Shown: in pieces, positions 7,554 through 13,736 of the stretch
Position numbering within the stretch: the stretch's first letter is position 1
How the letters are laid out: each line of letters opens with the position of its first letter
Source: an uncultured Lachnospiraceae bacterium
GTDB lineage: Bacteria; Bacillota; Clostridia; Lachnospirales; Anaerotignaceae
NCBI GenBank assembly: GCA_944384285.1
Contig: CALWSX010000027.1
Location: forward strand, 1-15,815
DNA length: 15,815 bases
Direction of reading: 5' to 3'
Notes under the pieces: model-generated
What the model was told of the DNA's origin: nothing
The model's database searches: none
What the model saw: the letters and a program-made list of their open reading frames with translations, nothing else
Program-made: the position numbers and the translations under genes

Positions 7554-7790
7554 TGTTAAATGCGAATATTGGGAATAGTAAAAATATTTATGTTTTTCAG
7601 AGAATGGGCGTTTTGCTGAAAGCCCTAAACCAAAATATTTTGAACCTGCCCCATAGCACCGTTTTCTAATAAATTACGGCGTTTCCCTGCGTTAAAGGTT
7701 TTAAGAGAGTATTTTTTTAATACTAATTTGGGTGGTACCGCCGAACGACTTATGTCCTTGGTCCCTTTTTTGGGATACAAGGCTTTTTTT
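7554..7790 (+). ncRNA. Proline-specific T-box riboswitch upstream of proS
   Basis: This leader senses uncharged tRNA-Pro and controls read-through into proS. Stem I: the AGUA loop-E motif (7577-7580) is followed by AAAATATTT (7581-7589), which pairs exactly with AAATATTTT (7633-7641). The distal part has AGAGA at 7599-7603 and GGGC (7606-7609) pairing with GCCC (7622-7625). The specifier is CCU (7645-7647) in GAACCUGCC, a proline codon. Stem III is AGTATT/AATACT (7708-7724). The T-box GGGTGGTACCGCC (7730-7742) has UGGU (7733-7736) to pair with ACCA of tRNA-Pro. In the antiterminator, GGG (7730-7732) pairs with CCC (7763-7765) and GCC (7740-7742) with GGU (7760-7762). The alternative terminator is CCTTG-TCCC with GGGA-CAAGG (7756-7782) plus T7. 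The two hairpins exclude each other. Confidence 0.95.
7756..7790 (+). terminator. Regulated terminator of the T-box leader
   Basis: CCTTG (7756-7760) and TCCC (7762-7765) pair with GGGA (7772-7775) and CAAGG (7778-7782) around a T6 loop, followed by seven T. It uses the CCC needed by the antiterminator, so uncharged tRNA-Pro should prevent it forming. Confidence 0.9.
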
Positions 7791-7853
7791 ATTCCGTACC
7801 CCTTTTTAAAACTGTATTTTAAAACTATTATAAAAAATAAAAGGAGAATTAAA

Positions 7854-9290
7854 ATGGCAAAAGAGAAAAATTTTGTTGAATCCATTACCGATATGGAAGT
7901 TGACTTTCCACAGTGGTATACTGACGTTGTTAAAAAAGCAGACTTAATCGACTACTCAAGTATTAAAGGCTGTATGATTATAAGACCATACGGATATGCT
8001 ATATGGGAACTTATTCAAAAACAGCTTGACGAAAAATTTAAAGAAACAGGTCATGAAAACGTATACATGCCTATGTTCATACCTGAAAGCCTTTTACAGA
8101 AAGAAAAAGACCATGTTGAAGGTTTTGCTCCTGAAGTTGCATGGGTTACACATGGTGGAGAAAATGAACTTCCTGAAAGACTTTGTGTAAGACCAACTTC
8201 AGAAACTCTTTTCTGTGACCATTACAAAAATATAATTCAGTCATACAGAGACCTTCCAAAACTTTACAACCAGTGGTGTTCTGTTGTTCGTTGGGAAAAA
8301 ACAACAAGACCTTTCTTAAGAACTACAGAATTTTTATGGCAGGAAGGCCACACAGCACACGCAACTGCTGAAGAATCACAGGAAGAAACAATTAAAATGC
8401 TTAATGTTTATGCTGATTTCTGTACAAACGTTCTTTCTATCCCTGTTGTTAAAGGCGAAAAAACAGCTAAAGAAAGATTTGCAGGCGCTAAAAATACTTA
8501 CACAATAGAAAGCCTTATGCATGACGGTAAAGCTTTACAGTCAGGTACATCACATAACTTTGGTGACGGCTTTGCAAAAGCTTTCGGTATTCAGTACACA
8601 GATAAAGAAAATAAATTACAGTATGTTCATCAGACATCTTGGGGTATGACTACAAGACTTATCGGTGCAATCATTATGGTACACGGAGACAACAGCGGTC
8701 TTGTTCTTCCTCCTTTAGTTGCTCCTATTCAGCTTGTTATTATTCCTATAGCTCAGAAAAAAGCAGGCGTACTTGAAAAAGCAAGCGAATTAAAAGAACG
8801 CCTTGGCAAAGTTGCAAGAGTTAAACTCGATGATACAGATAAATCACCAGGATGGAAATTCAGCGAATATGAAATGAAAGGTGTTCCTGTTCGTCTTGAA
8901 GTTGGTCCTAAAGATATTGAAAACAACCAGGTTGTTCTCGTTAGACGTGATACAGGTGAAAAAACTGTTGTTTCTATGGATAACCTTGAAGAAAGTGTTA
9001 CAGCTTTACTTAAAGATATTCAGTCAAACCTTCTTAACAAAGCAACTGAAAGACGTGACGAAAACACAAATGTTGCTACAAATTTAGAAGAATTTGAAAA
9101 AATCTTAAACGAAAAATCAGGATTTGTTAAAGCTATGTGGTGCGGTGACAGAGCTTGTGAAGACAAAATCAAAGAACTTACATCTGCAACTTCAAGATGT
9201 ATTCCTTTTGAACAGGAAGAACTTTCAGACACTTGTGTATGCTGTGGCGAAAAAGCTAAACATATGGTATACTGGGGAAAAGCTTATTAA
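7854..9290 (+). CDS. proS: Prolyl-tRNA synthetase, archaeal/eukaryote-like form
   Basis: This class II synthetase charges tRNA-Pro in the cytoplasm. The protein has 478 residues. The catalytic core shows RPTSET (113-118), motif 2 RWEKTTRPFLRTTEF (146-160) with WQEGHTAH (162-169), and motif 3 GMTTRLIGAI (264-273). The anticodon-binding domain starts near PIQLVIIPI (291-299). A C-terminal zinc-binding domain has C430, C435, C461 and C464, and the protein ends in Tyr as in this form. There is no inserted editing domain between motifs 2 and 3, unlike the longer bacterial-type ProRS. The ATG at 7854 is fixed by an AAGGAG Shine-Dalgarno 7 nt upstream. A longer reading from 7728 would start inside the T-box and is not credible. 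Expression is governed by the T-box. Confidence 0.97.
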   Translation: MAKEKNFVESITDMEVDFPQWYTDVVKKADLIDYSSIKGCMIIRPYGYAIWELIQKQLDEKFKETGHENVYMPMFIPESLLQKEKDHVEGFAPEVAWVTHGGENELPERLCVRPTSETLFCDHYKNIIQSYRDLPKLYNQWCSVVRWEKTTRPFLRTTEFLWQEGHTAHATAEESQEETIKMLNVYADFCTNVLSIPVVKGEKTAKERFAGAKNTYTIESLMHDGKALQSGTSHNFGDGFAKAFGIQYTDKENKLQYVHQTSWGMTTRLIGAIIMVHGDNSGLVLPPLVAPIQLVIIPIAQKKAGVLEKASELKERLGKVARVKLDDTDKSPGWKFSEYEMKGVPVRLEVGPKDIENNQVVLVRRDTGEKTVVSMDNLEESVTALLKDIQSNLLNKATERRDENTNVATNLEEFEKILNEKSGFVKAMWCGDRACEDKIKELTSATSRCIPFEQEELSDTCVCCGEKAKHMVYWGKAY

Positions 9291-9314
9291 TTTTTATAAT
9301 TTTTAAAAATACAA

Positions 9315-9348
9315 AAACACCTTATATCTAAAAAATAAGGTGTTTTTT
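9315..9348 (+). terminator. Terminator after proS
   Basis: An 11-bp stem AAACACCTTAT/ATAAGGTGTTT (9315-9325 with 9335-9345) continues into a T run to 9348. Confidence 0.92.
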
Positions 9349-9381
9349 ATTTAAACAAATATATGAATATAATAAAAAAAT

Positions 9382-9410
9382 TTTCATTGTATTTTTGCCC
9401 ATTGTATGAT
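9382..9410 (+). promoter_or_regulatory. Possible promoter of the M16 peptidase
   Basis: TATGAT (9405-9410) is a fair -10 with a poor -35 TTTCAT (9382-9387) at 17 nt. The -10 lies in a small palindrome, TGTATGATACA (9403-9413). A promoter is needed here because the proS terminator precedes it, but the exact boxes are uncertain. Confidence 0.3.
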
Positions 9411-9449
9411 ACATAATATAACAATAAGATTTTTTAAAGGAGAACTTTT

Positions 9450-10727
9450 ATGGTTAATATAGAAAGCTTAAACAATGGTTTAAAAATTGTATATGAAAAA
9501 ATTCCTTATGTAAGAACTGTAGCTTTTGGAATATGGGTAAATAACGGTACCAGAAACGAGGACAAAGAGATAAACGGTGTATCCCATTTTATTGAGCACA
9601 TGATATTTAAAGGTACGTCCAAACGAAGTGCAAAAGATATTGCAACCGAAATGGACAACCTTGGCGGACAGTTTAACGCATATACAACAAAAGAATATAC
9701 TTGTTATCATACAAGGGTATTAGACACTCATTTTGAAAAATCACTTGAAGTTATGAGTGATATGTTTTTAAATTCAAAATTTGATGAAAGTGATATAGTA
9801 CGAGAAAGAGGCGTTATTAACGAAGAAATAAGCATGTATGACGATGCTCCAGAAGAACTTGTACATGATGCTTTACAAGAAGAAATTTGGAAAAAATCAT
9901 CTCTCGGAATGCCAATTCTTGGAACTTATAATAGTATATCTAACATAAATGAAAAAAATTTAAAAGCATATTTTAAAAGAAATTATAACCCTAAAAATAC
10001 AGTATTATCCGTAGTAGGAAATGTTGATGAAAATTTAATTCCATTACTTGAAAAATATTTTGGTTCTTGGCACGTAGAAGAAGAGTTTTCTCAGAATGAC
10101 ACAAATACAATTTATACTCCATCTGTCATAGAACGTGAAAAAGATATTGATCAGGTTCATTTAATTTTTGCCTTTGAAGGTATCTCAAGAACATCTGACG
10201 AAAAATTCACTCAATCTGTTTTTAATTCATACTTTGGCGGTGGAATGAGCTCTGTACTTTTCCAAAAAATAAGAGAAGAACACAGTCTTACTTATTCTAT
10301 TTACAGCTATACTTCTTCTTATCTTGATACTGGAATTTTTGCAATTTATGCTACTATGAGCAAAAACCAAGTTGAAAAAGTTGTTAAACTTATACTTGAT
10401 GAAATAGAAAACTGTAAAATAAACGGCATTGATAAAGATATTTTGGAAAATGTAAAAGAACAAAGTCTTATAAGCTATTTAATGGGAATGGAAAGTACTG
10501 TTAATAAAATGAACTCTTACGGTACATCAATGCTTTTAAGAAACTGTATTATCCCTGACAATGAAATTGAAGAAAAAATCAAAAATGTAACCTGTACTGA
10601 TGTTAAAAACTTTATAGATAAGGTTTTTGACTACAATAAAATGAGTATCAGCTTTGTGGGAAACATAAATGGAATTAATATTAAGGAACTCGTAGATAAA
10701 CATATATCTAATTTCGCCAAATTTTGA
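9450..10727 (+). CDS. M16 family zinc metallopeptidase
   Basis: This is an insulinase/processing-peptidase family protein of 425 residues, the size of single-chain bacterial M16B enzymes (YmxG/PepR type). The inverted zinc motif HFIEH (46-50) supplies H46, E49 and H50. E126 in INEEISMY, 76 residues after H50, is the expected third ligand, so the enzyme looks active. The C-terminal half has FGGGMSSVLFQKIREEHSLTYSIYSY, the M16 segment with the substrate-positioning Arg/Tyr. There is no signal peptide, so it is cytoplasmic or leaderless. The ATG at 9450 has an AAAGGAG Shine-Dalgarno 6 nt upstream. Its substrate is unknown; in Bacillus relatives the gene sits near pnp or dapG, a context not seen here. 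Confidence 0.95.
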   Translation: MVNIESLNNGLKIVYEKIPYVRTVAFGIWVNNGTRNEDKEINGVSHFIEHMIFKGTSKRSAKDIATEMDNLGGQFNAYTTKEYTCYHTRVLDTHFEKSLEVMSDMFLNSKFDESDIVRERGVINEEISMYDDAPEELVHDALQEEIWKKSSLGMPILGTYNSISNINEKNLKAYFKRNYNPKNTVLSVVGNVDENLIPLLEKYFGSWHVEEEFSQNDTNTIYTPSVIEREKDIDQVHLIFAFEGISRTSDEKFTQSVFNSYFGGGMSSVLFQKIREEHSLTYSIYSYTSSYLDTGIFAIYATMSKNQVEKVVKLILDEIENCKINGIDKDILENVKEQSLISYLMGMESTVNKMNSYGTSMLLRNCIIPDNEIEEKIKNVTCTDVKNFIDKVFDYNKMSISFVGNINGINIKELVDKHISNFAKF

Positions 10728-10752
10728 CAATTACAATTAAATTTATTATAAA
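10724..10752 (+). promoter_or_regulatory. Predicted promoter of the DUF378 gene, overlapping the M16 stop
   Basis: A perfect -35 TTGACA (10724-10729) includes the TGA stop of the M16 gene. TATAAA (10747-10752) follows after 17 nt. The start near 10759 gives a leader of about 58 nt. No terminator separates the two genes, so read-through is also likely. Confidence 0.6.
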
Positions 10753-10816
10753 ACCGAATAAAATTATTTATATTTGTAATACTAATTACAGAAATAGTTT
10801 TAGGAGGTAAATATAT

Positions 10817-11038
10817 ATGAAAACACTTGATTTTATAACAATAACACTTATAATAGTAGGCGCATTAAACTGGGGTCTTGGAGGATTTTTCAACTTTGAC
10901 CTTATATCTTTTATTTTCGCAGGTAACATGAGATGGATCGCAAGAGTTATTTTTGCCATTGTCGGGCTTTGTGGTATTTATTCTCTTACTCTCTACGGAA
11001 AAATTGATGAAAATGACGCTGCTTTAAAAAATCATTAA
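10817..11038 (+). CDS. DUF378 family small membrane protein
   Basis: This is a 73-residue protein with two hydrophobic helices. The first (about 5-25) contains the family signature IIVGALNWGLGGFFNFDLI, and the second covers about 41-62 (WIARVIFAIVGLCGIYSL). A short charged tail ends NDAALKNH. This matches DUF378 (Bacillus YuzA-like), a family of unknown function at the cytoplasmic membrane. The ATG has a strong AGGAGG Shine-Dalgarno 9 nt upstream. It has its own predicted promoter and ends at a terminator shared with the converging lipoprotein gene. Confidence 0.9.
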   Translation: MKTLDFITITLIIVGALNWGLGGFFNFDLISFIFAGNMRWIARVIFAIVGLCGIYSLTLYGKIDENDAALKNH

Positions 11039-11060
11039 AACTAATTTCTAAATTCTATTT

Positions 11061-11095
11061 AAAAAACACAGTGGTTAAAAACCACTGTGTTTTTT
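11061..11095. terminator. Bidirectional terminator between converging genes
   Basis: A perfect 15-bp stem joins 11061-11075 to 11081-11095 across a TAAAA loop, with a run of A on the left and of T on the right. It can end transcription of both the DUF378 gene (+) and the lipoprotein gene (-). Confidence 0.93.
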
Positions 11096-11099
11096 ATAC

Positions 11100-11738
11100 T
11101 TAGTCTATTTTCATTTGTTCACTCATCTGTGTTAAAACGTCATATATACCACCAAAAGCTGCATTTAAATAATTTTCATCAACTACAACTTTCCATTCAT
11201 TATCAACTTTTACAACAGTTATATCAACTTGTTTTGTAACAGTTTCCAAGTTTGAGTTAGTTACAGACTCTGAAAATAATTTCTTAAAATTTTCTTCTTT
11301 TTCATCGTCAGATATTGTTTGAGCAGAAAATGCGTTTTCTAAAGCATAAGCAAAAATTTTTGTAAAGAAATCTCCCCAAATAGGAGCCATATCTACAGAT
11401 GTTGCTTCAACTTTTACTTTTATTGTATTTTCGTCTACTTCTTCTGATGAGAGTATTTTATATTCAAGCTTTGAAGTTATGGTTTTAAAACTTTCATAAA
11501 GAGCTTTATCTCCCTCTGTTTGCTCTTCTGTATCAAATTCAAGTTTTTCTAATTCTTCTTCATAACCTTCTTCAACTTTAACATTTCCAAAAAATCCATC
11601 TTTGTCAAGATTTTTAATTGCTGTAAAAGAATTATCTACAGCTTTTTCTGCTTTTTTTACAGGACTGCATCCTGTAAAAGAAAAGACTAAAACAATAGCA
11701 AGCAATAAAGATGTTAATTTTTTAAAATTTGTTTTCAT
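11100..11738 (-). CDS. Predicted lipoprotein of unknown function
   Basis: The 212-residue protein begins with a lipoprotein signal: Lys near the start, a hydrophobic core (8-20) and lipobox FTGC with C24 as the lipidated residue. It is therefore probably anchored on the outer face of the membrane. The mature part is acidic, with a helical stretch (KAVDNSFTAIKNLDKDGFF), an EEGYEEELEKLEFDTEEQ segment, and C-terminal strands ending VVKVDNEWKVVVDENYLNAAF. The VDNEWKV pattern recalls NTF2-like DUF4878/DUF5105 lipoproteins of Firmicutes, but I cannot confirm the family. The ATG at 11736-11738 is chosen over an upstream one at 11789 because a GGGGGAAG Shine-Dalgarno and the signal peptide fit it. 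It overlaps the end of the WYL regulator by 17 bases. Confidence 0.88.
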   Translation of the reverse strand: MKTNFKKLTSLLLAIVLVFSFTGCSPVKKAEKAVDNSFTAIKNLDKDGFFGNVKVEEGYEEELEKLEFDTEEQTEGDKALYESFKTITSKLEYKILSSEEVDENTIKVKVEATSVDMAPIWGDFFTKIFAYALENAFSAQTISDDEKEENFKKLFSESVTNSNLETVTKQVDITVVKVDNEWKVVVDENYLNAAFGGIYDVLTQMSEQMKID

Positions 11739-12744
11739 AATTTCTTCCCCCAATACTTTTATCCCTTTTATCATAGATTTCTTTAACATTTTGTACTAAA
11801 TCATAAAGGCTTTTAATTACAAAATCAGGTGATATTATCTCAGCTTTATCTCCAAAACTTATTATCCATGAAAGAAAATGAGGACTTACAACAACTTTTA
11901 CATTGCATAAAAAATGTTCCTCATCATATTTTCTTAAAAATACATCTCTTCCAAAACGATCAAAAACTACACCAACAAGCTCATTGTGAAATTTTATAGA
12001 AACATTGACTTCTTCTCCGCCAAACATAGAAAATACCCTTTTTGCATAAACCGAAAGGTCAAAATCATAATCAGGCAAAATTCGTAAATCTTCTGTTTTT
12101 ATAATTTCATCCATTTTATCTACTCTGTAATGAACAAAACCGTCATATTTGGGTTTGTAAGTTATTAAATAATAATTTTCATCGTCCCATGTTAAAGCTA
12201 TAGGATTTTCTTTATATACATCTCCGTTTTTTCTGTAAACTTTATTCTTTTCAATATCAAGATCAAAATACTTAAAAGTTATCTGTTTATTTTCGGAAAT
12301 GGCATCATGAATCTTATCAACATTATAATATATTTTTTCATTAAATGTTTTTATTCTGTTTGTTACAAAAACCTGTCTATGAAGTTTTTTTGCATTTTCA
12401 CGGCTTGTGAGTTTTTCTATTTTGGATATAAGTTCAAGACTTTTTTTCTTGGTAATAAATTTTGAGGACTGAACACTGTCTATTAAAAGCTTTAATTCCG
12501 GAAGTTCAAATTCTCTGCTTCCTATAAAATATCCATATGATTTACTTTTACAGACACAAATATCTAATCCAAAAAGCTTAAGATTTTCTAAATCGTCATA
12601 AATAGTTTTTCGCTCAGCGGATATCCCCAATTTATCCAATTCTTCTATAATTTCTTTTACCGTCAATGTATGTTCTTCATCAGTTTTTTCAAGCAGAATT
12701 TTCATTAGATAAAGTATTTTCAATTTTTGGTTTGATAATTTCAC
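11722..12744 (-). CDS. WYL-domain HTH transcriptional regulator
   Basis: This 340-residue cytoplasmic regulator starts with a DeoR/HTH_11-like winged helix (about 5-70), with recognition helix SAERKTIYDDLENLK (42-56). A helical linker is followed by a WYL ligand-sensing domain (about 139-215: ITFKYFDLD, ENPIALTWDDENYYLITY, FVHYRVDKMDEI). A WCX-type C-terminal domain (about 225-330: VVSPHFLSWIISFGDKAEIISP) completes it. The ligand is unknown; WYL domains are linked to nucleic-acid or nucleotide sensing. The start is GTG at 12742-12744 with AAAGGTG 5 nt upstream. The nearby ATG is out of frame and closes at once. The downstream lipoprotein starts inside its 3' end, so they form one unit that it may autoregulate. 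Confidence 0.94.
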   Translation of the reverse strand: MKLSNQKLKILYLMKILLEKTDEEHTLTVKEIIEELDKLGISAERKTIYDDLENLKLFGLDICVCKSKSYGYFIGSREFELPELKLLIDSVQSSKFITKKKSLELISKIEKLTSRENAKKLHRQVFVTNRIKTFNEKIYYNVDKIHDAISENKQITFKYFDLDIEKNKVYRKNGDVYKENPIALTWDDENYYLITYKPKYDGFVHYRVDKMDEIIKTEDLRILPDYDFDLSVYAKRVFSMFGGEEVNVSIKFHNELVGVVFDRFGRDVFLRKYDEEHFLCNVKVVVSPHFLSWIISFGDKAEIISPDFVIKSLYDLVQNVKEIYDKRDKSIGGRNYENKF

Positions 12745-12766
12745 TTCATCACCTTTATTTCAATTT

Positions 12767-12775
12767 AGTATATCA
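12767..12775 (-). promoter_or_regulatory. Possible extended -10 promoter of the WYL regulator
   Basis: On the minus strand TGA-TATACT forms an extended -10, 23 nt before the GTG start. The -35 at 17 nt (TTATGC) is poor, as often with extended -10 promoters. Confidence 0.4.
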
Positions 12776-12872
12776 AAAAAATAATATCAGCATAATTGAC
12801 CAAAAAAACGTACAGCTAAATCAAATATACTTATTTTTTAGTGTTTCACAATTTGTAAATTAACTACTATTT

Positions 12873-12889
12873 TTTTGATAATATCAAAA
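12873..12889. repeat. Perfect inverted repeat upstream of the WYL regulator
   Basis: TTTTGATA and TATCAAAA (8-bp arms) flank a single A. The repeat lies between the terminator of the upstream operon and the WYL promoter, about 130 bp before the GTG. It could be an operator, but no regulator is shown to bind it. Confidence 0.35.
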
Positions 12890-12913
12890 TGTTAAATATA
12901 TAATATTTAAAAC

Positions 12914-12935
12914 AAAAAGGTGCTGTCAGCACCTT
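12914..12935 (-). terminator. Terminator after the EFR1 gene
   Basis: The stem AAGGTGC/GCACCTT with loop TGACA is followed leftward by a T run (A tract at 12914-12918). It separates the permease-EFR1 operon from the WYL regulator. Confidence 0.88.
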
Positions 12936-12947
12936 CTTATTTATGTA

Positions 12948-13709
12948 TTAAATAAAATATTCGTTCTCTCTTCTCTCTTTAAGTTTTTCGGTAAAGTTTT
13001 TAGCAAACTCAACATAGTTATTATCTTTTATAACTTTTGCCGATACAGGACAAGATTTAATACATCTAAAGCAAGCTATACATTTACTGTTATCAATAGT
13101 TTTATAATCTTCAAAGCTTATTGCTTCCATTGGACAGTTATTTGCACAAAGTCCACATTTAATACAAGTTTTTGATGTTTCAGGTCTAAACCCTGCTCCT
13201 ACACCGCCTTCTTTATAAGGTCTGTTTCCAGGCACTTCAATAGGTTCAATTTTATTTTTAAATATTACATCATTTGCAAATTTAATATTTGTTGCAATAT
13301 CTTCAGTGTCCGGACGACCAATTTGGATATTTCCAAATGTATGTTCACCTACAAGAGCTGCAGCTGCAAAAGGAATAAAACCTCTTTCTTTAACAAAGTC
13401 ACAAAGTTCTAAAAGTGCGTCATCATAATGACGGTTTCCATAACTTACAGTAACAATACATGGTGTATCTTTACCCTTAAGAACTTTAAATCTTTCAAGA
13501 GCGTCTTTAAAAATTCTTCCGCCGTAAACAGGAGCTCCTATAACAATTAAATCATCTTCATCAAAAGTTGTTTTTACAGGAAGTCTGCTTAATACTGTAA
13601 AATCAAGTATTTTAAAATCTCTGTCAAATACTTTTGCAATAGAATTTGTTCCTTTTTTTGTGTTCCCTGTTGCTGAGAAAAATACTGAATATACATTATA
13701 TTTTTTCAT
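12948..13709 (-). CDS. EFR1-type flavodoxin/2[4Fe-4S] ferredoxin protein
   Basis: This predicted electron-transfer protein of 253 residues fuses two modules. The N-terminal flavodoxin-like fold (about 1-150) has the FMN phosphate loop SATGNT (12-17) and IGAPVYGGR (57-65). The C-terminal ferredoxin has two CxxCxxCxxxCP clusters: C182, C185, C188, C192 and C210, C213, C216, C220, enough for two [4Fe-4S]. This is the EFR1 family common in anaerobic Clostridia; the physiological partner is unknown. There is no signal peptide, so it is cytoplasmic. The ATG has an AAAGGGAG Shine-Dalgarno 8 nt upstream. It begins 27 bases after the membrane-protein gene with no terminator between, so it is probably the last gene of that operon. 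Confidence 0.93.
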   Translation of the reverse strand: MKKYNVYSVFFSATGNTKKGTNSIAKVFDRDFKILDFTVLSRLPVKTTFDEDDLIVIGAPVYGGRIFKDALERFKVLKGKDTPCIVTVSYGNRHYDDALLELCDFVKERGFIPFAAAALVGEHTFGNIQIGRPDTEDIATNIKFANDVIFKNKIEPIEVPGNRPYKEGGVGAGFRPETSKTCIKCGLCANNCPMEAISFEDYKTIDNSKCIACFRCIKSCPVSAKVIKDNNYVEFAKNFTEKLKERRENEYFI

Positions 13710-13736
13710 ACCACATACTCCCTTTCTTTTTAATAC

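Noticed and set aside
7728..7853. N-terminal extension of proS starting from a TTG in the T-box
   Set aside because: It would translate the antiterminator and terminator. The ATG at 7854 has a proper ribosome binding site and the normal ProRS N-terminus.
7625..7885. Open frame on the minus strand beginning in proS and covering the T-box leader
   Set aside because: It lies antisense to a structured riboswitch, has no Shine-Dalgarno, and its sequence is dictated by the leader stems.
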